A stretch of 64,000 bases of DNA from NCBI RefSeq assembly GCF_010730355.1, contig NZ_AP022576.1:3968001-4032000 (forward strand). Direction: 5' to 3'. How positions within the stretch are numbered: the stretch's first letter is position 1; each line of letters starts with the position of its first letter. This DNA is from Mycobacterium florentinum (lineage in GTDB: Bacteria; Actinomycetota; Actinomycetes; Mycobacteriales; Mycobacteriaceae). Position numbers and translations under genes: made by a program. Shown here one piece after another: positions 44,188 to 52,793 of the stretch. Under the pieces are notes generated by a model. It was not told the origin of the DNA, searched no databases, and saw only the letters and a list, made by a program, of their open reading frames with translations.

Positions 44188-45390
44188 ATGACCGTCACGA
44201 ACGACACCGAGGTTTACTACGACCCCTACGACGTCGGCATCAATGCCGACCCGTATCCGACCTACGCGCGGCTGCGTGAAGAGGCCCCGCTGTATTACAA
44301 CGAAAAGTACGACTTCTGGGCGATATCAAGGCATTCCGACGTCGAGCGCGGGCTGGCCAACTGGGAGGCGTTCTCGAACCGCCGCAGCGACATCCTCGAG
44401 CTGGTGCAGTCGAAATTCGACATGCCCCGCGGCGTGATGATGTTCCAGGATCCGCCCGAACACACGATGCTGCGCGGGCTGATGTCGCGGGTGTTCACGC
44501 CGCGCCGGATGGCCGAAATCGAAGACCAGATCCGGCGGTATTGCGTGCGCTGCCTGGATCCGCTGGTCGGGTCGTCGGGATTCGACATCATCGCCGAGCT
44601 CGCGTCGATGATGCCGATGCGGGTGATCGGCATGCTCTTGGGAATACCCGAGTCCGAACAGATTTCGGTCCGCGATGCCAACGACGCCAACCTGCGCACC
44701 AAACCGGGAGCGCCGCTCAAGGTTGCCAACGCCGACTCCATCGCCGACGGCCGCATCTACGCCGACTACGTCGAATGGCGATCGAAGAACCCGTCCGACG
44801 ACCTGATGACCACGCTGCTCAACGTCGAGTTCGACGACGAGGAAGGCGTGCACCGCAAGCTGACCCGCAAAGAGGTGCTGCACTACACCCAGGTGGTCGC
44901 CGGGGCGGGCAACGAGACGACCGGACGTCTGATCGGGTGGCTGGCCAAGGTGCTCGCCGAACATCCCGACCAGCGCCGGGAAATCCACCAGGATCGCTCT
45001 CTGCTGAACCGCACCGTCGACGAGACATTGCGGTTCGAGCCGACGGGCCCGCACGTGGCTCGTTGGATGGCAAAGGATTTCGAGTGCTACGGGACAACCG
45101 TTCCGGCCGGCAGTGCGATGCTGCTGTTGTTCGGTGCCGCCAACCGCGACCCGCGCCGATACACCGACCCGGACACCTTCAACATCCACCGCGACAACAT
45201 CTCGCACATCACCTTCGGCAAGGGCGTGCACTACTGCCTCGGTGCAAACCTGGCGCGACTGGAGGGGCGGGTGGCGCTGGACGAGATCCTCAACCGATGG
45301 CCGGAGTGGGATATCGACTACGACACAGCACAACTGAGCCCGACGTCGACGGTGCGCGGGTGGGAGAGACTGCGGGTCGTCTTGCCCTAA
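44188..45390 (+). CDS. Cytochrome P450
   Basis: A 400-residue P450. It has the I-helix AGAGNETTGR (with asparagine replacing the usual acid/alcohol pair neighbour), K-helix DETLRFEP, and heme loop FGKGVHYCLGANLARLEGR. Its start follows the SDR by 12 bases with AGGGAACG as RBS. No ferredoxin is adjacent. Under the shared palindrome, it likely hydroxylates the alicyclic substrate of the regulon. It converges on the TetR gene with 4 bases between. Confidence 0.93.
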   Translation: MTVTNDTEVYYDPYDVGINADPYPTYARLREEAPLYYNEKYDFWAISRHSDVERGLANWEAFSNRRSDILELVQSKFDMPRGVMMFQDPPEHTMLRGLMSRVFTPRRMAEIEDQIRRYCVRCLDPLVGSSGFDIIAELASMMPMRVIGMLLGIPESEQISVRDANDANLRTKPGAPLKVANADSIADGRIYADYVEWRSKNPSDDLMTTLLNVEFDDEEGVHRKLTRKEVLHYTQVVAGAGNETTGRLIGWLAKVLAEHPDQRREIHQDRSLLNRTVDETLRFEPTGPHVARWMAKDFECYGTTVPAGSAMLLLFGAANRDPRRYTDPDTFNIHRDNISHITFGKGVHYCLGANLARLEGRVALDEILNRWPEWDIDYDTAQLSPTSTVRGWERLRVVLP

Positions 45391-45394
45391 GCGG

Positions 45395-46000
45395 TCAGCG
45401 GTCCCGTCGGGCCTTCGGTTCCGGCATCTCGTACCGGTCCAGGAGTCGGTTGACCAGCGCGATGGCGGCGTCGTGCCCGCCGGAGGAACCCAGCCCCTCT
45501 TCCAGGATCAGGGTGCGCCCGATCGAGGCGATGAAGACCGCGATGGCCGCGGGCGGGAACTCGTCGGTGTCGATGTCGTGTTGGCGGATGATGAAGTTCA
45601 GCGCGGTGATCTGCTGCTCACGCCAGCGGTCCGACCACGCGGCAATCTCCGCGCGAATCTCCTTGCGGTGGTTGGCAAGTCCCATGAACTCCAGCAGCAG
45701 CCGGGTGTCCTTGGGGGCGATCAGCGTGTCCCAGAAGGCGTGCAACGGGCGGTCGGAGGCCAGCGCCTCTTGCTGGCGCTCCAGGTAGATGGCGGCGCCG
45801 ATGCGGAAGACGGCCAGATACAGGTCGTCCATCGTGGGGAAGTAGTAGTGCACCAACGCCGGTTTGACTCCGGCTTTGGCGGCCACCCGCCGCGACGTGG
45901 CGGCGGCATAACCCTCCTCGACCATGATCTGACTCGTCGCGGCCACCAGCATGTCGCGCGTCGTGGAGTCGCGCGCCTTCGGTCGCTCGGATGCAGTCAC
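45395..46000 (-). CDS. TetR-family regulator within the palindrome regulon
   Basis: A 201-residue TetR protein with HTH ATSRRVAAKAGVKPALVHYYFPTMDDL at residues about 35-62. It is the only regulator gene between 43.3 and 52 kb, where three copies of one palindrome precede four catabolic units, so it is the best candidate for their repressor. It has no obvious copy of the palindrome before its own start; only 12 bases separate it from the upstream gene on the same strand, so it may share that transcript. Confidence 0.9.
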   Translation of the reverse strand: MTASERPKARDSTTRDMLVAATSQIMVEEGYAAATSRRVAAKAGVKPALVHYYFPTMDDLYLAVFRIGAAIYLERQQEALASDRPLHAFWDTLIAPKDTRLLLEFMGLANHRKEIRAEIAAWSDRWREQQITALNFIIRQHDIDTDEFPPAAIAVFIASIGRTLILEEGLGSSGGHDAAIALVNRLLDRYEMPEPKARRDR

Positions 46001-46012
46001 AGTCTGGTCATA

Positions 46013-46339
46013 TCACACGGCCGGTTCGGCAACCATGTCGAAGAACGCCGCACCGGAGTCGGGGATGCGGTTCTGCTTGAACACGTTGACGGCGTAAGAG
46101 ACCAGGATCATCGAATACAGCAGGTGTAGCAGCCGCTCGGCGTCCTCGGGTAATTCGTTGATGTCGAGGCCGTTCAGGTAGGCGATCGCTTCCTCGGCTC
46201 TCGGGGCTATGGCGTCGTAGAACCTGACGAGGTCGTCGTAGGGCTTCGACAGCCGCGCGTCGTAGCGTTGCGCGCGGGTCGGCAGTGCCCAATCGGCGAC
46301 AAACGGTTCGAGATCGGCGAAGCCGTTGGGCAGTGTCAT
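46013..46339 (-). CDS. Small Rieske-associated protein (third copy)
   Basis: A 108-residue protein starting in an ATGA overlap with the Rieske stop. It matches the copies at 9978 and 14420 along its full length: FADLEPF, W-x-LPT, RFYDAIAPRAEEAIAYLNG, LPEDAERLLHLLYSMILV and VAEPAV. Its presence in a third, separately regulated operon, again right after a Rieske alpha gene, makes chance linkage unlikely. The function is unknown. Confidence 0.85.
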   Translation of the reverse strand: MTLPNGFADLEPFVADWALPTRAQRYDARLSKPYDDLVRFYDAIAPRAEEAIAYLNGLDINELPEDAERLLHLLYSMILVSYAVNVFKQNRIPDSGAAFFDMVAEPAV

Positions 46340-47640
46340 GACGACTCCCCGGATCGGTAGGCGTCGACCGTGTCACGGATGACCGTGTGAAACTGGCGGA
46401 TGAGCAGCTCCTGGTCGGACAAGTGAAAGGTGTTCTGCGCCCGCGTCTTCAGCGCGGAGTGCGTCGCTTCGATGGTGTTCACATCCTGCATCGCGAACTC
46501 GATCGTGCTGTCGACCACCAATTCCTGGGCCAGCCGGTCCCGCGCGTTTTCCGGTGGGACGAAATACATGTCGATCTCGTAGATGTGCGAATCGACCGTC
46601 TCCGGCCAGTACGTGTAGGTGATGTAGTAGCCGCGCGCCCAGATCTGGATCGAAATGTTCGGAAAGACCCAGAATTGGTCGTTACCCCAGGACGCGATGT
46701 TGCCGCGGTTGAGGAAATCGGCACCGTCGTTATCCAGCCCGATGTCGGGAAAATCGTCGGGACCGAAAAGCCCGGCGCGAAACAGCTTGTAAACCCAACG
46801 CTGGTCTTGGCGGGCCGGTCCCGCGGTGCCTGGGTCGCGCGGTGGCAGCGGCGGCGGCCCGGGCACCGAGGTCAGCATGTGCGGCCGGAACAGTTCGTAG
46901 TGGTAGGAGTCGACGGGCGGCACCATCTTCTCGGCTTTGGAAACGTCGGGATCGATGAAGCGGCCATGCACGTACGGCGGGTGATACCACTCGCACACCG
47001 AGTCGACGGCCAACTTCCAGTTGCCCTTGATCCGGGTAGCGAACCCGTAACGCTGCGTCATCTTCTCGAACGGATACGACTCGATGCTCAACAGGCCGTC
47101 GCCCAGGAAACTGCGCAGCGGCAACGGATCCTGCGCGAGGTTGACGAAGATGAAACCCGCCCACACCTCGCAGTGCACCGGCGGCATGCCCAGGCTGCTC
47201 TTGTCGAGGTCGAAGAATTCCTCCTCGTTGGTGATGTGGTTGACCTTGCCGTCCAGGCCGTAGCGCCATCCGTGGTACTTGCAGGAGAACGCGCGACAGG
47301 TGCCGGACGATTCCTTGCCGGGGTGTTCCTGCCAGACGACCTTGTTGCCGCGGTGGGCGCACACGTTGTGGAACGCATGCACGGTGTCGTTCAGGTCGCG
47401 CGCGATCACGATCGAGGCGAGGCGGCCGGGCAGGTCGCGAGTGAAATACGAGCCCTTGCGAGGCAGGCGTTCAATGCGGCCGACGCACAACCAGTTTCGC
47501 TCGAAGACGGCCTTGCGTTCGGCGGTGAAGAACTCTTCGGAGATCGAGTCCTCGTAGTTGACCGGGCCGGTTCCCAATTCGGGGTAGTCGGTGGTGAACT
47601 TGCCACGCCCGGTGGAGAGTCGTTGTTGGATGCTGGTCAC
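46336..47640 (-). CDS. Rieske non-heme iron oxygenase, alpha subunit (third copy)
   Basis: A 434-residue oxygenase starting GTG 47640, overlapping the crotonase stop as GTGA. Rieske ligands are C94/H96 (CAHRGN) and C120/H123 (CKYHGW). The iron histidines are H220/H225 (EWYHPPYVH), with glutamate E217 at the bridging position. It is more divergent than the other two copies. It probably hydroxylates an early intermediate of the pathway served by the adjacent oxocamphor-hydrolase-like enzyme. An electron-transfer partner is not encoded nearby. Confidence 0.92.
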   Translation of the reverse strand: MTSIQQRLSTGRGKFTTDYPELGTGPVNYEDSISEEFFTAERKAVFERNWLCVGRIERLPRKGSYFTRDLPGRLASIVIARDLNDTVHAFHNVCAHRGNKVVWQEHPGKESSGTCRAFSCKYHGWRYGLDGKVNHITNEEEFFDLDKSSLGMPPVHCEVWAGFIFVNLAQDPLPLRSFLGDGLLSIESYPFEKMTQRYGFATRIKGNWKLAVDSVCEWYHPPYVHGRFIDPDVSKAEKMVPPVDSYHYELFRPHMLTSVPGPPPLPPRDPGTAGPARQDQRWVYKLFRAGLFGPDDFPDIGLDNDGADFLNRGNIASWGNDQFWVFPNISIQIWARGYYITYTYWPETVDSHIYEIDMYFVPPENARDRLAQELVVDSTIEFAMQDVNTIEATHSALKTRAQNTFHLSDQELLIRQFHTVIRDTVDAYRSGESS

Positions 47641-48533
47641 AAGGGGACTCCTTCGCTGTGCTGACCGCCGTTTGCCGTTGTGGACCAAGGCTCTTGGTCC
47701 CATGGCCGGTCCAGCGGCGCCATCTCGCCGCCGAAGGGGAAGAACACGCGCTGGGCGTAGGTCTCGCGGCCCAAGCCGTGGCCGAGTTCGTTGACGAAGG
47801 CTCGCTTGAGCGGGTTGGTGAACAGCTGTCGCGTGTACCGCAGGGTCAGCGGCGGTCGCTTGATCAGTTCACGGGCATGCTCCCAGGCTCGGTCGAGCAG
47901 CTTGTCCTTGGGCAGCACCTCGTTGACGACGCCCCACTCCTTGGCCTCCTGCGCGCTGAGCTTCTGACCCGTGAGCAGGAAGTAGCGCGCGCGGTTGTGC
48001 CCGGCGAGCACACTCCAGATCACGTGCTGACCGTCGCCGGGCACCTGGCCGCGCGGGAAGTGGGAGGCGTCCTGGAAGTAGGCGTCCTCGGAGGCCAGCA
48101 CGATGTCGCCCATGATCGGCACCTCGGAGTGCATGTTGCACGGACCATTGACCGCGCTGATCATCGGAACGTCGACGTCGAGCACATTGAAGATGAGATG
48201 CCTGGCATACCAAGCTTTCTCGTCGAGCTTATGCGTCCCGCGGTCGTTGGGCATGGCCTGATAAATGGGCTGCTCGGGCGGTTCGCCGTTGGGCAGGCGA
48301 CCCCAGTTGGCGTTGTAGTTCTCGCCGGTGCCGGTGTGGATGAGCACCTTGATCTCACGATCGCCCGCGATGTCGGCGAACGCGTCCGACATCTCGTCGT
48401 GTGCCTTCCAGCTCCACACCAGGCTGTCACCGTCGGTGTGGCACTGCATGAACAGGATTCCGTCGTCGGTGAGTTCGAACCGGTAGTTGGCATAGCTGTT
48501 CTGGTACTCGGCAAATCGCGTCCGCTTGGCCAT
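47637..48533 (-). CDS. Crotonase-family 6-oxocamphor-hydrolase-like beta-diketone hydrolase
   Basis: A 298-residue crotonase whose sequence follows Rhodococcus 6-oxocamphor hydrolase: HTDGDSLVWSWKAHDEM, VPMISAVNGP, SHFPRGQVPGDGQHVIW and RARYFLLTGQKLSAQEA. The catalytic residues reported for that enzyme (H122, H145, D154, E244) align with H135, H158, D167 and E257 here at exactly the same spacings. Such enzymes open beta-diketone rings by retro-Claisen cleavage without CoA. It heads the operon that includes the third Rieske pair. The large palindrome 48567-48602 precedes it. Confidence 0.85.
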   Translation of the reverse strand: MAKRTRFAEYQNSYANYRFELTDDGILFMQCHTDGDSLVWSWKAHDEMSDAFADIAGDREIKVLIHTGTGENYNANWGRLPNGEPPEQPIYQAMPNDRGTHKLDEKAWYARHLIFNVLDVDVPMISAVNGPCNMHSEVPIMGDIVLASEDAYFQDASHFPRGQVPGDGQHVIWSVLAGHNRARYFLLTGQKLSAQEAKEWGVVNEVLPKDKLLDRAWEHARELIKRPPLTLRYTRQLFTNPLKRAFVNELGHGLGRETYAQRVFFPFGGEMAPLDRPWDQEPWSTTANGGQHSEGVPL

Positions 48534-48566
48534 TGAGTTGTCTCATCTCGGCGGTGGTGAAGTGGG

Positions 48567-48602
48567 GCTACCCCGTTTGAGCGATCGCCCAAACGGGGTA
48601 GC
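48567..48602. promoter_or_regulatory. GCGATCGC-core operator, copy 2 (36-base palindrome)
   Basis: The palindrome consists of the left arm GCTACCCCGTTTG, a central GCGATCGC and the right arm CAAACGGGGTAGC, with a single mismatched pair (48580/48589). The inner 18 bases match the sites at 43303 and 49652. It lies 34 bases upstream of the crotonase start. The extended GC-rich arms could also fold as a terminator hairpin for the LLM gene that ends at 48639. Confidence 0.75.
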
Positions 48603-48638
48603 TGCCATGCTTGCACCTCGCCCAGCAGTGGTCAAGGC

Positions 48639-49604
48639 TCAGCGGCCGTGCAGCAAGGCCACCACCGGTGCGAAGGATTCGATCTGCGACTGCTGGACCG
48701 TGACGTAGTTGACGCCCAGGCTTTCGCGGCGTGAACGGAGCAATTCCCCGACGCTTTCCGGCGTGCCGATCAGAACGTTGGGATGGTCGCGCAGCAACTC
48801 GGCCGAGATGCTCGTCGTTTTCGCGATGTCGGCCAACGCCGTCTCGGGGTCGCCCGTGATTTCGGTGAAGTACGGGGAACTTTCGACGTCGAGTTTCCGA
48901 TAGCGGTCACCGGCCGCCTCTTGTACGAAGCCGATTCGGCGCTCGGCGACCTGCTGCGGATCCAGGCCGTCGGCATCGCGCGCCACGAACGGCACGCTCG
49001 AGATGCTGACGATGTCGGCCTCGCGGCCGGCGAGCGAGAGCACGCGCTGTCCACCGCCGCCGATCATGATCGGCGGATGCGGCCGTTGCACCGGCCGCGG
49101 CCGTCCCGCGTACCCGCGCACGTGAACGAACTCGCCCGAGCAGTCCAGTTCTTCACCGAGCCAGTGCGCCTTGATGAGCGCGATGACCTCGGCCAGCTTG
49201 GCGATTCGGCGCCCCGGGCGGTCGAATTCGAGCCCCATCGCGGCGTATTCGACGTCGCTCCAGCCGGCTCCGATGCCCAGCTCCAGGCGACCGTCGGAGA
49301 GCAGGTCGAGTGTCGCGGCTTCCTTGGCCAGCACCGCCGGCACGTGATAGTCGATGCAGAAAACCCGGCAGCCGATGCGCAACGTCTCGGTGTGGGCGGC
49401 CGCCGCCGCCATCGCCGCGATCGGCGCAAGATCTTGGCGAGGAGTGCGGGCGGCGCGCTGCGCGGGGCCCGGGCCGAGATAGTGATCGGCGAGGAAAAGC
49501 GTTGAATAGCCGAGATCTTCGACTTTTCGCACGGTGTCGCGCCACTCGCGCCCGCCGGAGGCGTTGGTCGCTTGTACCCCGAAGCGAAACGGAGGCCGGT
49601 CCAT
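48639..49604 (-). CDS. LLM-class oxidoreductase, TIGR03621-like (F420-type)
   Basis: A 321-residue luciferase-like TIM barrel. The layout FRFGVQATNASGGREWRDTV, LFLADHYLGPGP, LRIGCRVFCIDYHVPAVLAKEA, GIGAGW and PPIMIGGGGQRVLSLAGREAD fits the actinobacterial TIGR03621 group, probably F420-dependent. It is divergent from the SDR/aldehyde dehydrogenase operon across palindrome copy 3 (49652-49669). It may reduce or oxygenate a ketone intermediate. The exact reaction is unknown. Confidence 0.88.
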   Translation of the reverse strand: MDRPPFRFGVQATNASGGREWRDTVRKVEDLGYSTLFLADHYLGPGPAQRAARTPRQDLAPIAAMAAAAAHTETLRIGCRVFCIDYHVPAVLAKEAATLDLLSDGRLELGIGAGWSDVEYAAMGLEFDRPGRRIAKLAEVIALIKAHWLGEELDCSGEFVHVRGYAGRPRPVQRPHPPIMIGGGGQRVLSLAGREADIVSISSVPFVARDADGLDPQQVAERRIGFVQEAAGDRYRKLDVESSPYFTEITGDPETALADIAKTTSISAELLRDHPNVLIGTPESVGELLRSRRESLGVNYVTVQQSQIESFAPVVALLHGR

Positions 49605-49651
49605 AGCTTGACCGTAAACGATGATGGGTGATAGGCATGTGAAGCCAACCG

Positions 49652-49669
49652 TTTGAGCGATCGCTCAGG
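49652..49669. promoter_or_regulatory. GCGATCGC-core operator, copy 3
   Basis: TTTGAGCGATCGCTCAGG contains the perfect 14-base palindrome TGAGCGATCGCTCA (49654-49667). It lies between the divergent LLM gene (start 49604) and the SDR gene (start 49686), so one site can serve both. It matches the copies at 43303 and 48573. Confidence 0.75.
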
Positions 49670-49685
49670 AAAGGTGGATGACGGC

Positions 49686-50396
49686 TTGAGCGCGAAGACA
49701 GCGGTTGTGACGGGTGGTGCCTCGGGAATCGGCCGTGCCGTCGCCGAGAGGTTGCGCAAGGACGGATTTCAGGCGGCCGTCCTCGATCTCACGCCCACCG
49801 ACGACGGGTTCGGCCACATCGCCGACGTCACCGATCGTGCGCAAGTCGACGCCGCGATGTCGGCGATCCGCGACGCGCTCGGCCCGATCCTGGTGCTGGT
49901 CAACGCCGCCGGAGTGGAGGGCTTCAAGAAGTTCTTGAGCATGTCCTTCGAGGAATGGTCGAAGGTGATCGACGTGAACCTGAACGGGGTGTTCAACACC
50001 ATCCAGGCCGCGCTGCCCGACATGGTCGAGGCGGGCTGGGGACGCATCGTCAACATCTCGTCGTCCAGCACGCATTCCGGCCAACCGTTCATGGCCCACT
50101 ACGTGGCGGCGAAGTCGGCGGTCAACGGACTGACCAAGTCGCTCGCCCTCGAATACGGCCCGAGCGGGATCACCGTCAACGCGGTGCCGCCGGGATTCGT
50201 CGACACTCCGATGCTGCGCAGCGCCGAGAGTCGGCACTTGCTCGGCGGAACCGTGGAGGACCACATCGCTCGCACGCCGGTTCGCCGGGTGGGCAGGCCC
50301 GAGGACATCGCCGCCGCGTGTGCGTTCTTCGTCTCCGAGGAGGCCGGCTACATCACCGGACAGATTCTCGGCGTGAACGGCGGCCGCAACACTTGA
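49686..50396 (+). CDS. SDR-family oxidoreductase
   Basis: A 236-residue short-chain dehydrogenase: VTGGASGIGRAVAERL near residue 7, VLDLTPTDD, ISSSSTHSG, HYVAAK and YITGQILGVNGG. It resembles the SDR at 12390. The start is uncertain: TTG 49686 has AAAGGTGG eight bases upstream and is preferred. GTG 49674 has poor spacing. Farther upstream the frame enters the operator. It is followed 16 bases later by the aldehyde dehydrogenase. Confidence 0.88.
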   Translation: MSAKTAVVTGGASGIGRAVAERLRKDGFQAAVLDLTPTDDGFGHIADVTDRAQVDAAMSAIRDALGPILVLVNAAGVEGFKKFLSMSFEEWSKVIDVNLNGVFNTIQAALPDMVEAGWGRIVNISSSSTHSGQPFMAHYVAAKSAVNGLTKSLALEYGPSGITVNAVPPGFVDTPMLRSAESRHLLGGTVEDHIARTPVRRVGRPEDIAAACAFFVSEEAGYITGQILGVNGGRNT

Positions 50397-50412
50397 CTTC
50401 GATTGCGAGGCA

Positions 50413-51870
50413 ATGATGTACGACAGGGACCAACTCTTCATCGACGGGAAGTGGGCGGCCCCTGCTTCGGGCCAGGATTCCATCTCGGTGGTCTCCCCGC
50501 ACAGTGAGGCCGTCATCGGCCACGCGGTAAGTGCCGGCCCCGCGGACGTCGACCGCGCGGTCGAGGCCGCCCGGGCCGCTTTCGACACCGGCCCGTGGCC
50601 ACGCATGCAACCGGCGGAGCGCATCGAGGCCATCACCCGGCTGGCCGGGATCTACAACGAGCGGCGAGCCGATATGGCCACGTTGATCTCGGCCGAAATC
50701 GGGGCTCCGATCAGCTTCGCCAAAAGGGCACAGGTCCGGCTACCGCTGACCATGATGTCGGCGTTCTGCACCTTCGCCGCCGACTACGAATGGTGCCAGG
50801 AACGTTCCGGCCTCTACGGCAAGAACATCCGGATCCGGAAGGCTCCGGTCGGCGTCGTCGCCGCGGTGGTGCCGTGGAACATGCCGCAATTCCTCACCGT
50901 CACCAAGGTGGCGCCGGCGCTGCTGGCCGGTTGTTCGGTGGTGCTCAAGCCCGCGCCCGAGTCGGCGCTCGACGCGCAGCTGCTCGCGGATCTGGTTGCG
51001 GCAGCCGATCTTCCGCCCGGTGTGTTCAACGTGCTGCCCGGGGGGCGTGAGGTCGGCGAGCTGCTGGTGCGGCATCCCGGCGTCGACAAGGTCTCGTTCA
51101 CCGGTTCCACGGCGGCCGGCCGGCAGGTGGCCCTTGCCTGCGCCGACGGGCTCAAGCAGGTGAGCCTGGAACTGGGCGGCAAGTCGGCGGCCATCGTGCT
51201 CGACGACGCCGACGCCGCGGCCGCGGCGACCGGTATTCAGATGGCCAGCCTGGCCAACAGCGGACAGGTCTGCAATGCGCTGAGCCGGATCCTGGTGCCC
51301 GAGAAGCGCACGGACGAGTTCGTCGACGCGCTGGCCGCCGGGATGGCGTCGATGACCGTCGGCGACCCGGCCGATCCCAATACCCAGATCGGTCCGCTCG
51401 TGGCCCAGCGCCAGCAAGAGCGGGTTCGTGGGTACATCGAATCGGGCAAAAGCGAAGGGGCGCAGCTGGTTACCGGCGGCGCCGACATGCCCGACGGCCT
51501 CGACACCGGTTGGTATGTGCGCCCGACGCTGTTCAGCGACGCGACCAACGACATGCGCATCGCGCGCGAGGAGATCTTCGGCCCGGTGCTGACGGTCATT
51601 TCCTACCGCGACGAGGACGACGCGATCCGCATCGCCAACGACTCCGAGTACGGGCTGGCGGGATCGGTGTTCACCGCCGACGTCGAACGAGGCCACGGCG
51701 TCGCGGCCCGGGTCCGGTCGGGAACCTTCGGCGTCAACGAGGGCTACATCATGGATCCGGCAGCCCCGTTCGGCGGGGTCAAGAACAGCGGCTACGGGCG
51801 CGAGCTCGGAACCGAGGGAATCGACAGTTACACTGTGAGCCAATCGATTTCGACGGCGGCGAGCAGCTAG
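50413..51870 (+). CDS. NAD(P)-dependent aldehyde dehydrogenase
   Basis: A 485-residue ALDH with cofactor motif VVPWNMPQF, VVLKPAPESA, TGSTAAGR, general base E253 (LELGGKS) and nucleophile C287 (NSGQVCNAL), complete and of standard length. In this regulon it probably oxidises an aldehyde released after ring opening or side-chain cleavage to the acid. GCGAGGC provides a modest RBS. Confidence 0.94.
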   Translation: MMYDRDQLFIDGKWAAPASGQDSISVVSPHSEAVIGHAVSAGPADVDRAVEAARAAFDTGPWPRMQPAERIEAITRLAGIYNERRADMATLISAEIGAPISFAKRAQVRLPLTMMSAFCTFAADYEWCQERSGLYGKNIRIRKAPVGVVAAVVPWNMPQFLTVTKVAPALLAGCSVVLKPAPESALDAQLLADLVAAADLPPGVFNVLPGGREVGELLVRHPGVDKVSFTGSTAAGRQVALACADGLKQVSLELGGKSAAIVLDDADAAAAATGIQMASLANSGQVCNALSRILVPEKRTDEFVDALAAGMASMTVGDPADPNTQIGPLVAQRQQERVRGYIESGKSEGAQLVTGGADMPDGLDTGWYVRPTLFSDATNDMRIAREEIFGPVLTVISYRDEDDAIRIANDSEYGLAGSVFTADVERGHGVAARVRSGTFGVNEGYIMDPAAPFGGVKNSGYGRELGTEGIDSYTVSQSISTAASS

Positions 51871-51911
51871 CGATCGTCGAGTGTGACGCTAGCCGCACGC
51901 TCGACGCCCAA

Positions 51912-51929
51912 CGTGAAGCTGGCTTCACG
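51912..51929. terminator. Hairpin downstream of aldehyde dehydrogenase
   Basis: CGTGAAGC-TG-GCTTCACG is a perfect inverted repeat 42 bases after the aldehyde dehydrogenase stop. With two bases opened the loop becomes four and the stem seven. There is no U-run. It is a candidate terminator or a small repeated intergenic element. The surrounding stretch 51871-52224 contains no gene I can support. Confidence 0.4.
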
Positions 51930-52224
51930 CTCGGCCCGATCCGGGCGAACCGCGCGCATACCGTTATCCCCGCCCATATCTAGGTGCGACGTGTACTTGT
52001 ACCTGGCGAAAGAAGCGGTACTTCGGAACCTCACCCTTGCCTTTACCGCCGGCTCCGCCCGAGACTGGACTGTGGGCGGTGTTGCATGAGATCCGCTCGG
52101 AGTATCACAACTGATGAGCGTTACCTTCTTACTCATCGCCGGGCCGGGCCCACGGTCGATCGATGCGCCGCTGGCGCGAAAGTGACGAGGGGTCGCGAGC
52201 GCGCGTTTCTAGATCGGAGATTGG

Positions 52225-52356
52225 GTGAGCGATCAGACCGGCATCGACACCACCGTCGCGCCCAGCGGGGCAGGCGGTGTGGAGTGCGAGCATCCGGTTG
52301 ACCAATCGGTGCCAGGACCCGCCCGGGGAATGGTCCTGGGAACCATTCATAGATAG
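52225..52356 (+). pseudogene. Remnant of a UBP-type zinc-finger protein
   Basis: GTG 52225 opens a 44-codon frame beginning VSDQTGIDTTVAPSGAGGVECE, which looks like the start of the small mycobacterial UBP-type zinc-finger proteins. The frame then jumps to HPVDQSVPGPA, resembling the C-terminal 'GHPV...S..PGE' region, and the expected middle with the remaining zinc cysteines and histidines is missing. The typical W-x-W-containing tail (GEWSWEPF) continues in another frame. This suggests an internal deletion plus a frameshift. The identification rests on remembered family wording. Confidence 0.45.
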
Positions 52357-52365
52357 GGAAAACGC

Positions 52366-52752
52366 GTGGCTTTGAGTTTCCAGGACGTTATCCAGTCCAA
52401 GTACCTGCTGCTGACCACCTTCACCAAGGACGGCCGCCCGAAGCGCACGCCGATCTGGGGCGTGCCCGACGGGGACAAGCTGCTCGTCATCACCGACGAC
52501 GGGTCGTGGAAGACCAAGCGGATCAACAACACGCCCCGCGTGACGATCGGCAAAAGCGGCGTGTTGGGCAAGCCGCTGAGCGAAGAGGTCGAGGGCGTCG
52601 CCCGGGTGCTGCCGAAGTCCGAGACACGGCGGGTCTACAACGCCGTGCTCAAGCGGTACTGGTATCACGCCCCGTGGTTCTACGTGCACTCGATCGTGCG
52701 CGGCGGTATCGACAAGGTGCATGTCGGCCTGGAGATCAAACCCGCCTCTTAG
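52366..52752 (+). CDS. PPOX-class F420-dependent oxidoreductase (split-barrel)
   Basis: A 128-residue split-barrel flavin/F420 protein: KYLLLTTFTKDGRPKRTPIWGV, DGDKLLVITDDGSWKTKRI and NNTPRVTIGKSG, in the order of the TIGR03666-type PPOX group. Members bind F420 or FMN and reduce small electrophiles. It starts ATG-less at GTG 52366, with GGGAAAACGC upstream. It is separate from the regulon to its left. Confidence 0.88.
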   Translation: MALSFQDVIQSKYLLLTTFTKDGRPKRTPIWGVPDGDKLLVITDDGSWKTKRINNTPRVTIGKSGVLGKPLSEEVEGVARVLPKSETRRVYNAVLKRYWYHAPWFYVHSIVRGGIDKVHVGLEIKPAS

Positions 52753-52793
52753 CAACGCTTCCCGGCGCATATCGCCGCGGTTAGTGTTGAGCC

